This document shows, in pieces, positions 44,161-53,068 of a stretch of 64,000 nucleotides of DNA. The stretch lies in NCBI RefSeq assembly GCF_900105385.1, contig NZ_LT629772.1, positions 3,348,001 to 3,412,000 of the forward strand, in the 5' to 3' direction. Origin of the DNA: Microlunatus soli. Lineage in GTDB: Bacteria; Actinomycetota; Actinomycetes; Propionibacteriales; Propionibacteriaceae. Both the position numbers and the translations under genes were made by a program. The notes under the pieces were generated by a model, which saw only the letters and a list, made by a program, of their open reading frames with translations, made no database searches and was not told where the DNA came from. Position 1 is the stretch's first letter. Each line of letters begins with the position of its first letter.

Positions 44161-45088
44161 ACTGCCGCGCAAACTCGGCAACCTCGTCGTCACAGATCAG
44201 CGTCCAGCTGTAGTCCGGCGGGATCCAGAGCAGCGCCATCAACATCTCGTGGATGGAGCTGCCACCGATCGGCCAGTCCACGGTGCCGTCCGGGCCCGCG
44301 GACGACCCTGATGCCCAGACGCCGAAGTAGCTCAGCACCTGTTCCATCGTTGCCCGCATCCGGACCGTGGCGTTGAAGCGCTGCGGTCCGCTGCCGACGC
44401 TGACCGTGACCAGTTCGGCGGCCGCTTGGGGTGAGAGCTCGCGCGGTGCGACCCGGACACCGGTCGGGGCCAGGTCGGCCAGCCGGTCGATCCGAAACGT
44501 CCGCCAGTCGTCGCGGTCGACGTCCCAGGCGATCAGATACCAACGACGTTCGCGGGGCACCAACGAATGCGGCTCGACCAGTCGTCGACTCTGTACGCCA
44601 TGGGCAGAGGTGTAGCCGAACCGGAGCCGTTCATGATCACGACAACCCAGCGCCAGTGTCGCGAGCACGTCGGCCTGCACCTGGGCGTCGGCCCGAACAG
44701 CTGGGATCGTGTACTGCTGCAACGCCGACACCCGGCGGCGCAGGTTGCGGGGCAGCACCTGCTCCAGCTTGGCCATCGCGCTGAGCGAGGTGTGCTCGCC
44801 GTCGCCGACCCCCTGCACGGCGGCAGTCCGCAGTCCGACCGCGATCGCGACCGCCTCGTCGTCGTTGATCAACAACGGTGGCAGATTATCCCCGCTCTCC
44901 AGTTGATAGCCGCCGTACGCGCCCGGGTGCGCGGCCACCCGATAGCCGAGCTCGCGGAGCCGGTCCACGTCACGCCGCAGGGTGCGTTCGGAGACCTCCA
45001 GTCGCTCGGCCAGATCGGGGCCGGACCAGAAGCGATGGGTCTGCAGCAGGGTGAGCAACCGCAGTGCTCGGGCCGTCGGATCGGTCAT
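44132..45088 (-). CDS. HTH/WYL domain transcriptional regulator
   Basis: 318 residues. The N-terminal DeoR-like winged helix is clear (RALRLLTLLQTHRFWSG, VSERTLRRDVDRLRELG), and the WYL domain follows (ERLRFGYTSAHG, RRWYLIAWDVDRDDWRTFRIDRL). A C-terminal WCX-like extension completes it. Such proteins sense nucleotides, sugars or DNA damage. It is divergent from a DrrAB-type transporter and separated from it by a perfect 19-base palindrome. TATTTT (plus-strand 45095-45100) lies six bases before its ATG, consistent with a leaderless mRNA. Confidence 0.9.
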   Translation of the reverse strand: MTDPTARALRLLTLLQTHRFWSGPDLAERLEVSERTLRRDVDRLRELGYRVAAHPGAYGGYQLESGDNLPPLLINDDEAVAIAVGLRTAAVQGVGDGEHTSLSAMAKLEQVLPRNLRRRVSALQQYTIPAVRADAQVQADVLATLALGCRDHERLRFGYTSAHGVQSRRLVEPHSLVPRERRWYLIAWDVDRDDWRTFRIDRLADLAPTGVRVAPRELSPQAAAELVTVSVGSGPQRFNATVRMRATMEQVLSYFGVWASGSSAGPDGTVDWPIGGSSIHEMLMALLWIPPDYSWTLICDDEVAEFARQFSERLAAAV

Positions 45089-45109
45089 GGATCCAAAATA
45101 GGCTTGTAT

Positions 45110-45128
45110 GCGGACAGGATCTGTCCGC
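45110..45128. promoter_or_regulatory. 19-bp perfect palindrome, candidate WYL operator
   Basis: GCGGACAG-GAT-CTGTCCGC at 45110-45128 is an 8-3-8 palindrome in the 62-base gap between the divergent WYL and ABC genes. It lies upstream of the weak -10 (TTAGCT, 45137-45142) of the ABC operon, near its -35. It is the best operator candidate for the adjacent WYL regulator. Confidence 0.6.
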
Positions 45129-45150
45129 GAAGCGGATTAGCTTCTCGTTC

Positions 45151-46254
45151 ATGGCGACAACCGAAGCAATCATCGAAGCACGCGGCCTGCGCAAGGAGTT
45201 CCCCGGCCGCGGTCGCGGAAAACCACCGGTGCTGGCCGTCGAGGACCTCACCGTCGACATCGAAGCCGGCTCGCTGACCGCCTTTCTCGGTCCCAACGGT
45301 GCCGGGAAGTCCACCTCACTCCGGATGTTGACCACACTGCTGGCTCCGAGCGCCGGCTCCGCGACGGTCTGCGGCTACGACATCGTTACCGAACCGGCCG
45401 CCGTCCGCGCCCGGATCGGCTACATCGGTCAGAAGAACGGCGCCAGCCAGTATCAACGGGTGCGGGACGAGTTGATGAGTCAGGCGGCGATCTACGGTCT
45501 GCGACGGGTCGAGGCCCGGCAACGGGTGGACGAGGCGATTGATGCACTCGAGTTGGGCGAGGTCGCCGGCCAGCAGACGATGAAACTGTCCGGCGGTCAA
45601 CGTCGGCGGGTCGACATCGCGCTCGGACTGATTCCGGCTCCCGGGCTGCTGTTCCTGGACGAGCCGTCGACCGGCCTGGATCCGCAGTCCCGGGCCAACC
45701 TGTGGGAGCACATCCTCAACCTGCGTCAGCGCTACGGGATGACGTTGATCCTGACCACGCACTACCTGGACGAGGCCGACCAGTTCGCCGAACGGGTCCT
45801 GGTGATCGATCACGGCAAGGTGATCGCCGACAACACCGCCCGAGCGTTGAAGACAGAACTGGCCGGCGACCGGCTGACCGTCACCGTCGAGGATGACTCT
45901 GATTCGACGGCCGACGTTCGGGCCGGTGCGGCAGCGATCATCAGCCGGATCGCTGCCGAGGCCGGCGCCACCGACGACAGCGGGACCGGTACGCCGACCG
46001 CCGACGGGGTGCGGTACGTGATCGCGGTCGATCAGGGCGATCGGGTGCTGCCGCGACTGCTCCGCGAGTTGGACGCCGCCGGGCACACCGTGATCGCCGC
46101 CGAGCTCGATCGGCCGACCCTGGACGACGTCTTCCTGAACCTGACCGGCCGCAGCCTGCGGGAGGACAACCGGGGCGCCGACGACCCCGCATCGACCAAT
46201 GGACCCGCATCGACCCCCGTAACCGAATCGCAGATGGCAGGAGCACAACGATGA
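45151..46254 (+). CDS. ABC exporter ATP-binding protein (DrrA type)
   Basis: 367-residue ATPase of the daunorubicin-resistance DrrA type. Walker A is GPNGAGKST, the signature LSGGQRRR and Walker B LLFLDEPSTGLD. The C-terminal ~100 residues hold the DrrA-type extension with a late LNLTGRSLREDN. It pairs with the permease that follows (overlapping by four bases) to export a hydrophobic compound. It is divergent from a WYL regulator. The ATG at 45151 was chosen over the upstream frame because it lies next to the ABC fold start. Confidence 0.9.
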   Translation: MATTEAIIEARGLRKEFPGRGRGKPPVLAVEDLTVDIEAGSLTAFLGPNGAGKSTSLRMLTTLLAPSAGSATVCGYDIVTEPAAVRARIGYIGQKNGASQYQRVRDELMSQAAIYGLRRVEARQRVDEAIDALELGEVAGQQTMKLSGGQRRRVDIALGLIPAPGLLFLDEPSTGLDPQSRANLWEHILNLRQRYGMTLILTTHYLDEADQFAERVLVIDHGKVIADNTARALKTELAGDRLTVTVEDDSDSTADVRAGAAAIISRIAAEAGATDDSGTGTPTADGVRYVIAVDQGDRVLPRLLRELDAAGHTVIAAELDRPTLDDVFLNLTGRSLREDNRGADDPASTNGPASTPVTESQMAGAQR

Positions 46255-47048
46255 CCACGATCACCGCTCCCGACGCACGACTGTTCGGCCGGCCGTCGGG
46301 ACTCGTCCGCGACTGCGCGACGGTCTTCGTCCGCGAACTCAAGCCGATGATCCGCGACCCGTTCAGCCTGGTCTTCTCGCTGATGCAGCCGCTGATGTTC
46401 CTGGCCTTCTTCGGCCCGTTGCTGAGCGGGATGTCCGGTCGGCCGATCGGCGAGGCGTTCCAGTGGTTCGTGCCCGGCATCGTGGTGATGATCGCGTTGT
46501 TCGGCACCGGGATGACCGGGGCGAATCTGCTGTTCGAGATCCAGTCCGGCGCGCACGAACGGATGCTGGTCGCCCCGGTCTCCCGACCGGCGCTGCTGAT
46601 CGGTCGGGCCTGCAAGGAGATGGTTCCGCTGGTGCTGCAGGCGGTCGTGATCTCCGCTCTGGCTGCGATCTTCGGCTTCCGGCCGTCGATCCCGGGGATG
46701 ATCAGCGGGCTGGTGATGCTGGCGGTCTTCGGTCTCGGTCTGGGGGCGTTCAGCTACTCGCTCGGCATCATCTCCCGGGAACGGGACTGGATGTTCTGGG
46801 CCGTCCAGCAGGGGCTGCTCTTCCCGCTGATGCTGCTGTCGGGAATGCTGCTGCCGCTGGAATCGGGCCCGACCTGGATGCAGCTGCTGAGCCGCTTCAA
46901 CCCGTTGACCTACATGGTCGACGCCGAACGGGCGCTGTTCAACGGCCGGTTCGCCGATCCGACGGTCTGGCAAGGCATGATCGCCGCCGTGATCGTCGCG
47001 GCGATCGGTCTGCTGGTCGGCGTCCGCGCGATCCGGCACAGCATCTGA
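46251..47048 (+). CDS. ABC-2 type permease (DrrB type)
   Basis: 265-residue membrane partner of the DrrA-type ATPase. There are six hydrophobic segments, a basic amphipathic entry (FVRELKPMIRDPFSLVFSLMQPL) and the ABC-2 signature region in the second half (LSGMLLPLESGPTWMQLLSRFNPLTYMVDAERALFNG). The start overlaps the ATPase stop by four bases. It likely gives export of an antibiotic or lipid; the substrate is not predictable. Confidence 0.9.
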   Translation: MTTITAPDARLFGRPSGLVRDCATVFVRELKPMIRDPFSLVFSLMQPLMFLAFFGPLLSGMSGRPIGEAFQWFVPGIVVMIALFGTGMTGANLLFEIQSGAHERMLVAPVSRPALLIGRACKEMVPLVLQAVVISALAAIFGFRPSIPGMISGLVMLAVFGLGLGAFSYSLGIISRERDWMFWAVQQGLLFPLMLLSGMLLPLESGPTWMQLLSRFNPLTYMVDAERALFNGRFADPTVWQGMIAAVIVAAIGLLVGVRAIRHSI

Positions 47049-47070
47049 CCACGCGGACCCGGGAGCAGGG

Positions 47071-47958
47071 TCAGCCGTCGGCGAGGGCGGCCAGGGCGGC
47101 GGACACGGCGTCCTCGGCGGCCCGCTCGGCCGCGCGGAGATCGTCCACGGCGTCGTTCGCGGTGTCCCGATCGGCGGCGGCCGCGTCGGCCTCGCGTTCG
47201 GCGCGATCCAGTTGCTCACGGAGCTCGTCGACCCTGGTGCTGCGCTGGGCCGCGGTGTCGGCGGCCTTGGCCGCCCGTTCGGTTGCCCGTTCGGTCTGCA
47301 CCCGGATCCGGTCCAGCGCTGCCTGGGCGGTGTTCAGTCGTTCGATCAGTCGCTCGTGCTCCGCCGCGTCGGCATCCTCGTCGTCGGTGCCGGAGCCGCC
47401 GCGGTCATGATCATCATCGTCGGTACCCGCGGCGGCGGCCGGAGCAGGCAGGTCCGGAGCGGCGCCTGCCGCAAAGATCATCTCCGGGCCGAAGCCGCTG
47501 TACTCCTGGGCCTGGGGCAACCGGCCGGCCCGGACCCGATCGGCGATCCCGGGGTCGGACAACGCAGCCTGCAGGGTCTCCGAGACCGCCCGTCGGGTGG
47601 CCTCGGTGGCGGTGTGGCCCCGGACCTCGGCCAACTGCGCACCGCGTTGGGCCAGCGCCGCGATGGCGGCGTGCCGCTGGCTGGACAACCGGCGCAGGTC
47701 GGCGCCGGAAAGGCGCTGTTGAGCCTCGGCCAGGGCCGCTCCGAGGTCGAGCAGGGCAGCAAGATCATCGGCGGCCTGGTCGGCGATCAGATTGACGATC
47801 CAGGCCGACCGGGTCGGACGTCGCAACGCCAGTACCTGTTTGGCGAGCTCGCGGTCACCGGCGGCGCGCGCCTCGGTCGCGCGCTGCTTGCGCAGCGCGG
47901 TGAACTCCTCGGGTGGGCCGTTGTACAGTTCGGCGGCGATCGCGTCGAGGTCCATCAC
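47071..47958 (-). CDS. Conserved actinobacterial coiled-coil protein, function unknown
   Basis: 295 residues. The N-terminus (MDLDAIAAELYNGPPEEFTAL) and RPTRSAWIVNLIAD define a family seen across actinobacteria with no assigned function. An acidic low-complexity stretch lies at about 178-200 (DDDDHD, DDEDAD), and a long helical coiled coil fills the C-terminal third (REQLDRAEREADAAAADRD). It is convergent with the DrrB gene. It may be a scaffold or nucleoid-related protein, which is speculation. Confidence 0.65.
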   Translation of the reverse strand: MMDLDAIAAELYNGPPEEFTALRKQRATEARAAGDRELAKQVLALRRPTRSAWIVNLIADQAADDLAALLDLGAALAEAQQRLSGADLRRLSSQRHAAIAALAQRGAQLAEVRGHTATEATRRAVSETLQAALSDPGIADRVRAGRLPQAQEYSGFGPEMIFAAGAAPDLPAPAAAAGTDDDDHDRGGSGTDDEDADAAEHERLIERLNTAQAALDRIRVQTERATERAAKAADTAAQRSTRVDELREQLDRAEREADAAAADRDTANDAVDDLRAAERAAEDAVSAALAALADG

Positions 47959-47999
47959 CCCATCCTGGCCGAAGAATCCCCGATCGGGCGACAGGCCGA

Positions 48000-48829
48000 T
48001 CAGTCGGTCGCAGCGTCCAGAGCCCGTGCCAGGCGCCGATGAGTGTCGCCACTCGGGTCGGTGAGATAGGCAACGACCGTCCGATCCTGGTCCACGGCGT
48101 ACAGCTTCAAGGGGCGCAGCCGGATCCGTCCGAGCAGCGGATGCTGCACCTGTTGATCAACGGGGCGGAACTGCTCCAGGTCACGTCGCTCCCACAGCGC
48201 GGAGAATTCGGCCGAGGTCGAACGGAGTCTGTCGACAAGGGAGACGAATGGTGCGGTGTGCAGCAGCTCGGTGGCCTGGGTCCGGAACAACGCGACCATG
48301 AACGCGGCATCGGCCTCCCAGTCGACGACCAACGTGCGGGCCTGTGGTGTGCTGAAGGTGTACCAGAGCATGTTGCGCTCATCGCCCTCGAACCGGCCGA
48401 AGTCTCCGAACAGCAGGGTGCTCGCACGATTCCAGGCGATCACATCGAAGCGGTGGTTGGTGATCATCGCCGGGCACGGCAGGAGTTGATCAAGCAGCAT
48501 CCGATAGCCGGGTTGCAAGGCTGGCTGGGGCGTCTCGCGGCTCGGTGGCCGCTGACCGGCGAGCCGGAACAGGTGGGCGGTCTCGGCATCGTCCAGCGCC
48601 ATTCTCGGGCCAGGCTGGACAGCACCTGGTCCGACGGTCGGATGTCACGGGCCTGCTCCAGCCACGCATACCAGGTGACGCTCACCCCGGCCAGCGCCGC
48701 CACATCCTCGCGCCGCAGTCCCGGCGTCCGTCGACGTCCAGCGATCAGACCGGCATCGCTGGGTGAGCGACGTCGGCGGCGGCTGCGCAGGAAGGCGGCG
48801 AGTTCCTCCCGCTCGACTCGGGTGGTCAT
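48000..48829 (-). pseudogene. XRE/MmyB-like regulator split by a frameshift
   Basis: The first part (48829 to about 48600) encodes an XRE helix-turn-helix (LAAFLRSRRRRRSP, PGLRREDVAALAGVSVTWYAWLEQARD). The second part (from about 48602 to 48000), in another frame, encodes LDDAETAHLFRLAG and the MmyB-like domain with ALYDAEDRFDVIAWN-type sequence (FDVIAWNRASTLLFGDFGRFEGDERNML has the family order). A single-base indel near 48600 (in ...CTCGGGCCA... on the plus strand) separates them. The paralogue at 31759-32658 is intact. It may be a real pseudogene or a sequence error; the divergent SDR is its likely target. Confidence 0.8.
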
Positions 48830-48988
48830 CGCCGATCAGCCTACGTCGCCGCGGTTGCTCTTGGGTGGTGCTCTCGGTGACAGGTCCACGACCGACGGCA
48901 GCAGCGGCGTCTGGCAGTTGCCGATCGTCTCCACAAGAGTCGACGCAACGACGGATCGACCGTCGGGAGGTGAAGGTGAGGAATCTCC

Positions 48989-49717
48989 ATGACTACAGGA
49001 AATCGGCTTCAGGGCCAGCACGTGATCGTGATCGGCGGCAGCACCGGCATCGGCCGGGCGGTGGTGGATGACGTGGTCGGCGCCGGCAGCATCGTGACCG
49101 TTGGCAGCCGGTCGGCGGAGAAGCTCTCTGCGGTCGCCGCTGAGCACGGTGATCGGGTCAAGACCGGGGTCGTCGACGTCACCGACGAGGACTCCGTACG
49201 GGCCTTCTTCGCCGCCGCCGAACAATCAGATCATGTGGTGGTCTGCCCCGGCGACATGGCGGTCGGGTCGGCGGCCGACGTTACCCGGTCCGCAATCGAC
49301 GGCTGCCTGAACACCAAGATCATCGGACAGTTGTGGTGCGTCCGGCATGCACTGCCGTCACTGACCGCGACCGGTTCCATGACGCTGCTCGCCGGAGCCG
49401 CCGGATTCCGCGCCTACAGCGGGATGCCGGTCACCGCGGCCGCCAACGCTGGCATCGGCGGCCTCGGCCAAAGCCTTGCCCTCGAACTGGCGCCGCGTCG
49501 GGTCAATGTGGTGGTCGCCGGCGTGGTCGACACCCCGCTGTGGTCGGGGATGGAGACCGGACAACGGGAGCAGTTCTACGCAGCAGCGGCGGCGCAGACG
49601 CCGGTCGGACGGATCGGACGGCCGACCGACATCAGCGCAACGGTGCTGCACGTGATGATCAACGACTTCATCGACGGTGCGGTGCTGATGGTCGACGGTG
49701 GCGCGCTGATCGCCTGA
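48989..49717 (+). CDS. SDR family oxidoreductase without the classical catalytic tetrad
   Basis: 242-residue short-chain dehydrogenase fold. The cofactor loop is VIGGSTGIGRAV, and the C-terminal end is family-typical (RIGRPTDISATV, FIDGAVLMVDGGALIA). The usual Ser is replaced (LLAGAAG), and the Tyr-x-x-x-Lys pair is missing: the position reads YSGMPVTAAANAG. Some actinobacterial SDR subgroups share this loss, so it may be a non-catalytic or mechanistically different member. It is divergent from the broken XRE regulator. The ATG at 48989 follows GAGGAA. Confidence 0.8.
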   Translation: MTTGNRLQGQHVIVIGGSTGIGRAVVDDVVGAGSIVTVGSRSAEKLSAVAAEHGDRVKTGVVDVTDEDSVRAFFAAAEQSDHVVVCPGDMAVGSAADVTRSAIDGCLNTKIIGQLWCVRHALPSLTATGSMTLLAGAAGFRAYSGMPVTAAANAGIGGLGQSLALELAPRRVNVVVAGVVDTPLWSGMETGQREQFYAAAAAQTPVGRIGRPTDISATVLHVMINDFIDGAVLMVDGGALIA

Positions 49718-49726
49718 ACCCGGCGA

Positions 49727-50626
49727 TCACAGATCCTCCTGGTCGACTCCCAGGTCGGGGACGTACTTGACCAGTGCGCAGTTCTTCTTGATCAACTCGG
49801 CGCTGACCCGGTTGCCGGTGGTGCGGTCGATCACGTCGCGCCAGATCTCGTTGTGCCGGAACCAGTCGTCGCCGTGTTGGCTGAAGCCTTCCCGCTGGGC
49901 ATAGACCGAGTAGGAGTGCGGGATCACCTCCGCCGCCCGCAACTCGCCTTCCAGATAACGTTGCCCGACCTTGGTCCGCAGCTGGAAGGTGGTCGAGGTG
50001 TCGTTGCGGAAGCGCAGATCGACGTAGTTGTAGTAGACCGCGCAGCCGACGCCCCAGGGCAGCACCCGTCCGTTGTCGGGGAACGGATCGAAGGAGTGCT
50101 CGGAACGTTCGGTCACCGTCAACGGGCTGTGCAGCACCATCCAGTGCAACAGGTTGGCCATCTGGCAGATGCCGCCGCCGAGCCCGGCCTTGGCCTCGCC
50201 GTTGTCCAGCAGCATGCCGTCCAGATACCCCTTGCGCCGGGTCGCTTTCCCGACCAGCCGGCAGAACGAGAACTCCTCGCCGGGCTTGATCAGGATCCCG
50301 TCCAGGCGGTCGGCGACGATCCGCAGGTTGTGCACCTTGTTGTGCTGCATCCACATGTCCGATTCACCGAGGGTGCGCAGCAGCAGCGACTTGTGCTGCT
50401 TGACCCGGATCGGCAAGTCGGTCCGATCATGCTCGGTGGCCCAGTCGATGTTCCACAGCCACCACTTCGCCCGCCGCCGGAGCCGGAGTCCTTCGACCGC
50501 CAACGGGTAGATCGCCGGGAAACGTTCGGACAGCCGGGGCCGTCGATCACGCAGTGCCGGCGGCAGTTCGAACGCGGCCTCGGTGTCGGTCCTCGGAGCA
50601 AGGGTCGGACTGATCTCTGGTCTCAT
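49727..50626 (-). CDS. VanW family protein
   Basis: 299 residues with the VanW-type core: FSFCRLVGKATRRKGY, GGGICQMANLLHWM, FRNDTSTTFQLRT. VanW proteins occur in some vancomycin-resistance clusters and in many genomes without them; the function is unknown and may concern the cell wall. GGAGAAAGG lies five bases before the ATG at 50626. It is divergent from the Gfo/Idh gene, with no van genes nearby. Confidence 0.85.
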   Translation of the reverse strand: MRPEISPTLAPRTDTEAAFELPPALRDRRPRLSERFPAIYPLAVEGLRLRRRAKWWLWNIDWATEHDRTDLPIRVKQHKSLLLRTLGESDMWMQHNKVHNLRIVADRLDGILIKPGEEFSFCRLVGKATRRKGYLDGMLLDNGEAKAGLGGGICQMANLLHWMVLHSPLTVTERSEHSFDPFPDNGRVLPWGVGCAVYYNYVDLRFRNDTSTTFQLRTKVGQRYLEGELRAAEVIPHSYSVYAQREGFSQHGDDWFRHNEIWRDVIDRTTGNRVSAELIKKNCALVKYVPDLGVDQEDL

Positions 50627-50860
50627 CTGAACCTTTCTCCAAGCACGCCACCTCGACGTTCCGGGCTGGACGCGTCGCGACGACGTTACTGGCAGATCGG
50701 GCCCGGACCCGGTCACGACAGCGTTCTTGCCGTGGCTGTGACCAAGCTGGTGCCTCGCCGTGAGTCTTGCGCTGCTCCGACGGCGCGCCGGAGTCCGACG
50801 TCGGGCAGATCCGGACGGTGGTTCGAGGTTGCGCAAATCGGCTCCACTAGATTGAGGCCC

Positions 50861-51997
50861 ATGACCAATGGCGTGCAGAAGGTGGCGATTCTCGGGGCGG
50901 GCATGATCGGCGAGGTGCATCGCCGAGCGGCGGTGCTCGCCGGCGCACAGGTGGCGGGGGTGCTGGCCTCCAGCCCGGAACGGTCCCGAGAGGTTGCCTC
51001 TCGATGGGGTGTCGAACATGCTTACGCCGACATCGACGAGGTGATCGGCTCCGACGTCGACGCCGTCCACATCTGTACGCCGAACTCCTACCACGTGCCG
51101 TACGCGATCGCGGCGCTGGAGGCGGGCAAGCACGTGCTGTGCGAGAAGCCGCTCGGCGTCAGCCTGGACGACGCCAAGAAGGCGGCGGCCGTGGCGGAGC
51201 GGACCGGACTGGTGAACACCATTCCGTTCGCCTATCGGTTCCACCCGATCGCCCGCGAACTGCAGGCCCGGGTCCGTTCCGAGGAGTTCGGTGCGCCCAA
51301 CCTGATCCACGGGTCGTACCTGCAGGACTGGATGTTGGACCCGAACGCCAGCGGCTGGCGGGTCGACCCGGAGGCCGGCGGTCCGTCGCGGGCGTTCGGC
51401 GACATCGGTTCGCACTGGTGCGACCTGGCCGAGTGGGTGACCGGTGAGCGAATCGTCGAACTGGTCGCCGACACCTCGATCGCGATCCCGCAACGACCCT
51501 CGGGCACGGCCGCCTCGTTCAGCGCGGCCGCCGGCGAAGGTCCGCTGGTCGACGTGGTGACCGAGGACAGCGCGCTGATCCTGTTCAAGACCGACAAGGG
51601 GACCTCCGGGTCGGCGGTGATCAGCCAGTTGGCCGCGGGCCGCAAGAACCGGCTGTGGTTGGAGGTCGATGGAGCGGCGCACAGCGCGGTCTTCGACCAG
51701 GAGCACGCCGAGGAGCTGTGGATCGGCGGCGACGCGGAGTCGATCACCGTCGTCCGCGATCCGAACAACGGCTCGGCCGAGCAGCGCCGGCTGTCCCAAC
51801 TGCCTGCCGGCCACGCCCAGGGTTACGCCCAGTGCTTCGAGAACTATGTCGCCGACAGTTACGCCGCGATCGCCGCGCACAACGGATCGGGCGAGGCGCC
51901 GCAGGGGCTGCCGACCTTCGCCGACGGGCTGCGCGCCGCCGAGATCTGCGACGCGATGCTGCGTTCGACCAAGTCCCGCGCCTGGGAAACCGTCTGA
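50861..51997 (+). CDS. Gfo/Idh/MocA family oxidoreductase
   Basis: 378-residue NAD(P)-dependent sugar or inositol dehydrogenase type. The Rossmann loop is VAILGAGMIGEVH, the catalytic Lys is in VLCEKPLGVS (EKP motif), and the C-terminal domain has GPSRAFGDIGSHWCDLAEW with the usual Asp and His. It oxidises or reduces a sugar derivative. TAGATT (50848-50853) lies seven bases before the ATG with no ribosome site, so the mRNA may be leaderless. It precedes a carbohydrate esterase and GH140-like hydrolase on the opposite strand. Confidence 0.85.
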   Translation: MTNGVQKVAILGAGMIGEVHRRAAVLAGAQVAGVLASSPERSREVASRWGVEHAYADIDEVIGSDVDAVHICTPNSYHVPYAIAALEAGKHVLCEKPLGVSLDDAKKAAAVAERTGLVNTIPFAYRFHPIARELQARVRSEEFGAPNLIHGSYLQDWMLDPNASGWRVDPEAGGPSRAFGDIGSHWCDLAEWVTGERIVELVADTSIAIPQRPSGTAASFSAAAGEGPLVDVVTEDSALILFKTDKGTSGSAVISQLAAGRKNRLWLEVDGAAHSAVFDQEHAEELWIGGDAESITVVRDPNNGSAEQRRLSQLPAGHAQGYAQCFENYVADSYAAIAAHNGSGEAPQGLPTFADGLRAAEICDAMLRSTKSRAWETV

Positions 51998-52043
51998 TCC
52001 GGTACCGGTTGTTGTGCTGCGGTGTGGTCCGGGCGATCAGCCC

Positions 52044-53024
52044 TCACAGCTCGATGATCGGCGGAAGTTCGTCGACGTCGTCGGCCGCCAGGAATCGTCG
52101 GGCCGCCGATTCGACGGCAAGGTTCTGCTCCGCCTCACCGGGGAACTCGGCGTGGCCGGCGGTGCAGACGACCAGCCGCTTGGTGCCGGCCAGCGCGTGG
52201 TAGACGGCGAACTGGCCGCGCGGATCGACCGCCGGATCGGTCCGGGCCGCGCTGACCTGGACGTCGATGCTGATCTCGGCCGCCGCCAGGGTGCTGTCGA
52301 AGTAGTCCAGCATCGGCCGGTGCTCGGGATGCCCGAGCAGATGCTGCCGGACGGCCTCGCCGCTGCCGGTGCAGCGCCGGGACAGCCGGATCGGGAAATA
52401 CCCGAAACTCGGGACATGCAGCGTCGCGCGCCGGAACCGGTCGTCCCACGGCAGGGCCAGGGCCCCGATCCCGCCGCCGAAGCTGCCGCCCCGGTAGTCC
52501 AGACAGGCCGCGGCATCGGGATAGCGCTGCAGCAGGATCGTCGCCGCCCGCCAGATGTCGGCGGCGCTGAAACGATGCGCATACCGGTACCGGTCGCCGA
52601 TCCCGATCAGCACGTGCTCGCTCCCGGGCAGCCCACCGGCATTGATCGGCAGCCACGGCGCCACCGGAAAGATCGCGGCCGCGTTGTCGGCCACCTGCAG
52701 CGGGTCGGGCAGTTCCCGGCCGCCGTACCCGTGGCTGATCACCAGGCCGCGCCGGACCGGTTGCCGGTCGCCGGGCCCGACCAGCCAGCCGAGCACCCGG
52801 CCACCGGACGATGATCGAAAACTGATCAGCTCGATCGATCGACCGCCGGCCGAGCAGTCGCGTTCGATCCGGACCTCGCCGGCCGGTGCGGTGAGTTCGA
52901 CGTAGGTCTCCCGCCAGAACTCGGCGAAGTCGTCGGGCGGCCGCAACGGTGGCAGCGGGGTGAGCAGCTCATCCAGCGGATAGCTGGTGAATTCCTCGCC
53001 ATCGGGAAACCGGTGATCAGGCAC
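52044..53024 (-). CDS. Acetylxylan esterase / cephalosporin-C deacetylase-like (CE7-type) hydrolase
   Basis: 326-residue alpha/beta hydrolase. The nucleophile elbow is YRGGSFGGGIG, with Asp in AARTDPAVDP and the catalytic His in TAGHAEFPG, the order of the AXE1/CE7 family that removes acetyl groups from sugars. There is no signal peptide, as usual for cytosolic CE7 enzymes. The GTG at 53024 follows AGGG and was chosen because the longer frame overlaps the GH140 gene. It lies 44 bases after the GH140-like gene and likely shares its transcript. Confidence 0.8.
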   Translation of the reverse strand: MPDHRFPDGEEFTSYPLDELLTPLPPLRPPDDFAEFWRETYVELTAPAGEVRIERDCSAGGRSIELISFRSSSGGRVLGWLVGPGDRQPVRRGLVISHGYGGRELPDPLQVADNAAAIFPVAPWLPINAGGLPGSEHVLIGIGDRYRYAHRFSAADIWRAATILLQRYPDAAACLDYRGGSFGGGIGALALPWDDRFRRATLHVPSFGYFPIRLSRRCTGSGEAVRQHLLGHPEHRPMLDYFDSTLAAAEISIDVQVSAARTDPAVDPRGQFAVYHALAGTKRLVVCTAGHAEFPGEAEQNLAVESAARRFLAADDVDELPPIIEL

Positions 53025-53068
53025 CCGTCGGACCCTAGCGTCATCGCCCCTGGACGTCGCCGGGCAGG

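Noticed and set aside
42646-44193. Long frame extending the HxlR regulator N-terminus
   Set aside because: It is antisense to the MFS gene, low-complexity in composition, and the HxlR fold begins at the ATG at 42645.
49727-50626. Vancomycin-resistance cluster
   Set aside because: VanW is alone; no vanHAX, vanRS or vanY genes are near.
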